Below, in pieces: positions 60,947-64,000 of a stretch of DNA of 64,000 nt. Under the pieces are notes generated by a model. That model saw only the letters and a list, made by a program, of their open reading frames with translations. It did not search any database and was not told the origin of the DNA. A program made the translations under genes and the position numbers. Position 1 is the stretch's first letter. Each line of letters starts with the position of its first letter. Source of the DNA: Oceanicoccus sp. KOV_DT_Chl (GTDB lineage: Bacteria > Pseudomonadota > Gammaproteobacteria > Pseudomonadales > Dasaniaceae); assembly GCF_900120175.1 (NCBI RefSeq), contig NZ_FQLF01000002.1, positions 1,426,001 through 1,490,000 on the forward strand, written 5' to 3'.

Positions 60947-61339
60947 TTAGGCAGCCATAACAAACAACCATAAGCTACAACCCAGTCCGATGATGAAGAC
61001 GATTGATCGTAAAGCGTCTTTATCAGCTATATAAAATACCCCATGTAATACTCTTGCCACTACAAACACCTGTGCCGCGATTGCCGCCTGCTCAGGATCG
61101 GCTCCCGCCAAATGCGCAACACATACTGCAGCAGTAAACACCGCTAATGCCTCCCAGGCATTTTGTTGTGCCGCCAGTGCCCTGGCCCCTGCTCCTTGCA
61201 GCTGCGCATATTGCGCACGGGGCTGCTTATTATCCACCCTTCCAAATTGTTGGTGTCGAAAATATCCCCCCACCCAAGCCCACACTATCGGCATCATTGC
61301 GGAAATGAATAAACACCAAAAAGGTACTGTCACAATCAC
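60947..61339 (-). CDS. MAPEG family membrane protein
   Basis: A 130-residue inner-membrane protein with four predicted helices. ARALAAQQNAWEALAVFTAAVCVAH and ARVLHGVFYIAD are the family patterns (eicosanoid/glutathione metabolism group). In bacteria the role is usually unclear; glutathione transferase activity or membrane stabilisation have been proposed. It lies 39 bases downstream of the iron-type alcohol dehydrogenase gene in the same direction, probably one transcript. Confidence 0.87.
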   Translation of the reverse strand: MIVTVPFWCLFISAMMPIVWAWVGGYFRHQQFGRVDNKQPRAQYAQLQGAGARALAAQQNAWEALAVFTAAVCVAHLAGADPEQAAIAAQVFVVARVLHGVFYIADKDALRSIVFIIGLGCSLWLFVMAA

Positions 61340-61378
61340 TCTCCTGTTCTTTTTTGTTTCAAGGCTTCGAACGACTCG

Positions 61379-62539
61379 CTAAGCCCACACTTGTTGATAA
61401 ATTTGTTCGATCTGCCCTTGCTGTGGAATTAGCGGGTTATTATTAGGTGAGCCAGATGCCAAAGCCTGCTCAGCCATAGTCACGATGACGCGCTGATATT
61501 CTTGCTCATCAATACCAAATTGCTTTGGTGATGGCACCGCGAGATCGGTATTTAATTGGTAAAGACCATCCAATAACTGACGCCCCGCCTGCTGATCATT
61601 ATCGGTCACGCTAGCAAATCCCATGGCACGCGCACAATCAGCATAGCGAGCATCCGCCCCCGGTAAAGAAAAAGCGGTTACAGCCGGCATTAACATCGCG
61701 TTACTCAAACCATGGGGCACATGGAAAAAAGCACCCAACGGGCGGCTCATACCATGAATTAGCGTCACCGAAGCATTGGAAAATGCGATACCCCCCTGCA
61801 TAGCCGCCAACATCATCGCCTCGCGCGCCTCGCGATTATCAGGCTGCTGATAAGCCGTACGGATGTGACGAGTAATAGCCGCCATTGCAGCCAATGCGAT
61901 GGTATCGGTAAAAACGTTAGCTTTACGGCTAACATAAGCCTCCATCGCATGACACAAACTATCAATACCGGTATCCGCTGTTAACCGCGGCGGCATCGTC
62001 ATGGTCAATTCAAAATCGACCAAGGCCGCAGTCGGCATTAAACCGACACCTAAACACATCATCTTTTCCTGAGTTTGAGTATCGGTCACTACGGTCACCC
62101 GTGTCGCCTCGGAGCCAGTACCGGCAGTCGTAGGAATAGCAATAATGGGAAGCCCAACAGGCACTGGATTGGGCGCTTTATAATCTCGCATTTCACCTTC
62201 ATGCACCGCCAACACCGCGACGGCTTTGGCCGTATCGATAGAGCTACCGCCCCCTAGCGCTACGACACAATCAAATTGTCCCTGCTCCCAATAATTGAGC
62301 GCTGCTGACACGGAGTCGGTGGTGGGATCAGGCACGCATCCAGTAAAAACACCATAAGCAAATCCGGCTCGCTTAAGCTGATCATTAAGCTTTTGCACAT
62401 AGCCACACTGAAGCATATAAGGGTCGCTAATCAATAGTGGATTGCTTAAGCCCAACTCCGTTAACACCGTCGCCAGCTCCCCACTGGCACCAGCACCAAT
62501 ACGTGAAACCCTGGGCAAGTAAATAGATGAAACCGTCAC
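61379..62539 (-). CDS. Iron-containing alcohol dehydrogenase
   Basis: A 386-residue group III alcohol dehydrogenase. The NAD-binding segment is CVVALGGGSSIDTAKAVAVL, with IIAIPTTAGTGSEATRVTVV; iron-binding histidines lie in DSLCHAMEAYVS and LIHGMSRPLGAFFHVPHGLSNAMLMP. The exact substrate is unknown (primary alcohols, aldehydes, hydroxyacids possible). It heads a likely two-gene unit with the MAPEG gene and is divergent to the DUF3604 gene. Confidence 0.93.
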   Translation of the reverse strand: MTVSSIYLPRVSRIGAGASGELATVLTELGLSNPLLISDPYMLQCGYVQKLNDQLKRAGFAYGVFTGCVPDPTTDSVSAALNYWEQGQFDCVVALGGGSSIDTAKAVAVLAVHEGEMRDYKAPNPVPVGLPIIAIPTTAGTGSEATRVTVVTDTQTQEKMMCLGVGLMPTAALVDFELTMTMPPRLTADTGIDSLCHAMEAYVSRKANVFTDTIALAAMAAITRHIRTAYQQPDNREAREAMMLAAMQGGIAFSNASVTLIHGMSRPLGAFFHVPHGLSNAMLMPAVTAFSLPGADARYADCARAMGFASVTDNDQQAGRQLLDGLYQLNTDLAVPSPKQFGIDEQEYQRVIVTMAEQALASGSPNNNPLIPQQGQIEQIYQQVWA

Positions 62540-62682
62540 TAAAACGCTCCTTTATAACCGCTAAACCACCATTATTTTCTCTGATCTTATAGGATAAGGG
62601 ACCAGCGGGGCAGCAGCTAGGCTAATCTATTAAAGTGTCCTGATATTAACCGGGCAACTAGCGATCAGAATAGGTATGCATT

Positions 62683-64000
62683 ATGTGGTTAACAGGTAAA
62701 AAACAAAAGCCGACCGAAAGCAGTTACTTAGCTCACACTTACCAGCTGATTACCTCACTATTTCTCGCTGCATCGCTGGCCTCCGCAGCACCGACAGTGA
62801 CCGAACAGCGCAGCAAGTGCCAGAATTATGCACCGCTAAAGCGTCCGCTGTTTGGCGATTTACATGTGCATACCAGCTACTCTTTTGACTCTTATGTCTC
62901 CAGCCAACGCAATGATCCCTGGGCAGCTTACCGCTACGCCAAGGGCCAGCCCATTACGCTGTCTGATGCCGATGGAAAACAAACCGTCACCGCACAAATT
63001 GGACGCCCGCTGGATTTTACCGCGCTTACTGATCACGCCGAGTTTCTAGGCGAAATGAATATATGCACCACCGACCCCTGGTCACTGGGTTATTGGGCTC
63101 CACTATGCCTGTTATCACGCAGCGATACTTTTATCGTCCAACTCATTGGTGCCAGTTGGTGGGTCAATCTAGGCGTCGCTGATAGCTCCAAGGCGAAGGA
63201 GCGTTCAATGGTTTGCGACTTTCCAGGCGAAGATTGCGAGCAACGGCTCAACGTGTTTTGGGACAATATCCAACAGGCGGCAGAAGACCATTATGACCGC
63301 AGCGAAAACTGCAGCTTTACCACTTTTATCGGCTACGAATACACCGACGCCCCCAATTATAAAAACCTGCATCGCAACGTTATCTTTCGCAATGAACGGG
63401 TCACCGCCAGCCCCATTAATACCTACGATACTGGCACCAACAATGTGCCCGAACTCTGGCGGCGCTTGCGCAGCGAATGTATTGACGGCGATCAGGGCTG
63501 CGATGTGCTAGCCATTCCTCACAATGCCAACCTGAGCGGCGGCTTGATGTTTCCGGACCCAAGCACCAAAGCTGAGGCAATAGATCGCGACTTCTTTGAG
63601 CCGCTGTTTGAAATGACCCAGCATAAATCGGCTTCCGAGTGCCGCTTTGATCGACTACTCGGGCGCGGTGTCGATACCGAGGACGAACTGTGTACCTTTG
63701 AACAAAACAAGAACGATACCCTCGCCTCTCTTGGCTACCTTAACGGCAAAATGCAATCAGACCAAGGCATGCCCGTTGCTCTCGACGACTTTGGCCGCCG
63801 CAATATGATTCGCAACGTCTTAAAAGATGGCCTGGCCCTTGAGCAAATAAGCGGTATTAATCCTTTCAAATTAGGCTTCATTGGTTCCACCGATACCCAT
63901 AGCGCAACCCCGGGCGGGGCTGAAGAAGATAATTATGTAGGACATTTAGGCCGACGTGATTCCGGCTACCGTAATGTGCAGGATCATTTTTGGGATAACC
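62683..64000 (+). CDS. DUF3604 family protein (partial, cut by window end)
   Basis: From ATG 62683 the frame is open to the window end (439 codons). A hydrophobic segment with ITSLFLAASLASAAP near residues 23-40 acts as a signal peptide, so the protein is exported. The DUF3604 core starts with LFGDLHVHTSYSFDSYVS, a PHP-like metal-binding motif, and continues with TALTDHAEFLGEMN, VLAIPHNANLSGG, KLGFIGSTDTHSATPGG. The family is found with marine TonB-related and catabolic loci and may be a metal-dependent hydrolase; function is not established. The C-terminal portion is missing. Confidence 0.9.
   Translation, partial: MWLTGKKQKPTESSYLAHTYQLITSLFLAASLASAAPTVTEQRSKCQNYAPLKRPLFGDLHVHTSYSFDSYVSSQRNDPWAAYRYAKGQPITLSDADGKQTVTAQIGRPLDFTALTDHAEFLGEMNICTTDPWSLGYWAPLCLLSRSDTFIVQLIGASWWVNLGVADSSKAKERSMVCDFPGEDCEQRLNVFWDNIQQAAEDHYDRSENCSFTTFIGYEYTDAPNYKNLHRNVIFRNERVTASPINTYDTGTNNVPELWRRLRSECIDGDQGCDVLAIPHNANLSGGLMFPDPSTKAEAIDRDFFEPLFEMTQHKSASECRFDRLLGRGVDTEDELCTFEQNKNDTLASLGYLNGKMQSDQGMPVALDDFGRRNMIRNVLKDGLALEQISGINPFKLGFIGSTDTHSATPGGAEEDNYVGHLGRRDSGYRNVQDHFWDN

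Overview
The window is a contiguous 64 kb piece of a gammaproteobacterial chromosome with moderate GC content and high coding density. Gene order in two blocks is close to that of Pseudomonas-like genomes: ponA/pilMNOPQ-aroK-aroB-damX-hemE, and ubiE-ubiJ-ubiB-hisI-hisE-tatABC. Together with the SDR, flavin-enzyme, TonB-receptor and DUF3604 content near the right end, this suggests a marine, free-living, aerobic relative of the Cellvibrionales/Spongiibacteraceae group. That placement is inference from gene content and order, not a phylogeny. I saw no rRNA, tRNA, CRISPR array, insertion sequence or prophage.

Layout. 1-2.3 kb: biotin genes (bioF partial, bioB) divergent from comF, with a BirA-type operator in between. 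2.4-6 kb: molybdate transporter modABC followed by the kinase srkA. 6-10.4 kb: acyltransferase, TrmB-like methyltransferase, cysE, M48 lipoprotein protease, glutaredoxin and a DUF4136 lipoprotein. 10.4-20.1 kb (minus strand): hemE, damX-like, aroB, aroK, pilQPONM. 20.3-25.4 kb: PBP1a, LemA and an HtpX-like protease. 25.4-30.1 kb: radA, a DnaT-like plus phage-P-like replication pair, and a regulator joining an AraC-type module to an HDOD domain. 30.5-37.2 kb: ubiquinone, histidine and Tat genes, then phoH. 37.7-45.5 kb: SDR, RNase II, small hypothetical proteins, a Met-rich membrane protein with a methyltransferase, a SpmA/SpmB-type protein, asnS. 45.7-64 kb: GDPD, FGGY kinase, diguanylate cyclase, redox enzymes, HIT protein, TonB receptor, HPt-HD-GYP protein, class III cyclase-PilZ protein, YecA-like protein, nitronate monooxygenase, riboflavin synthase, MAPEG protein, iron alcohol dehydrogenase and a DUF3604 protein cut by the window end.

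The most important technical observation is that seven conserved genes (aroK, ponA, ubiB, phoH, the spmAB-like gene, the FGGY kinase, nitronate monooxygenase) carry nine apparent frameshifts. Every one is repaired by adding a single base, and at least seven sit in a run of three or more identical bases. Restored lengths fit the families. Several of these genes are normally essential or near-essential, so I read the shifts as homopolymer-shortening sequence errors and annotate the genes as full-length with a frame break.

The most interesting biology is the signalling architecture (AraC-HDOD, HPt-HD-GYP, class III cyclase-PilZ, GGDEF), a chromosomal DnaT/P-like helicase-loading pair, a biotin operator placed over both the bioB -35 box and the comF start codon, a perfect inverted repeat flanking the modA -10 box, and a 26-residue hydrophobic ORF in an otherwise empty gap. 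I found no clearly unprecedented multi-gene system.
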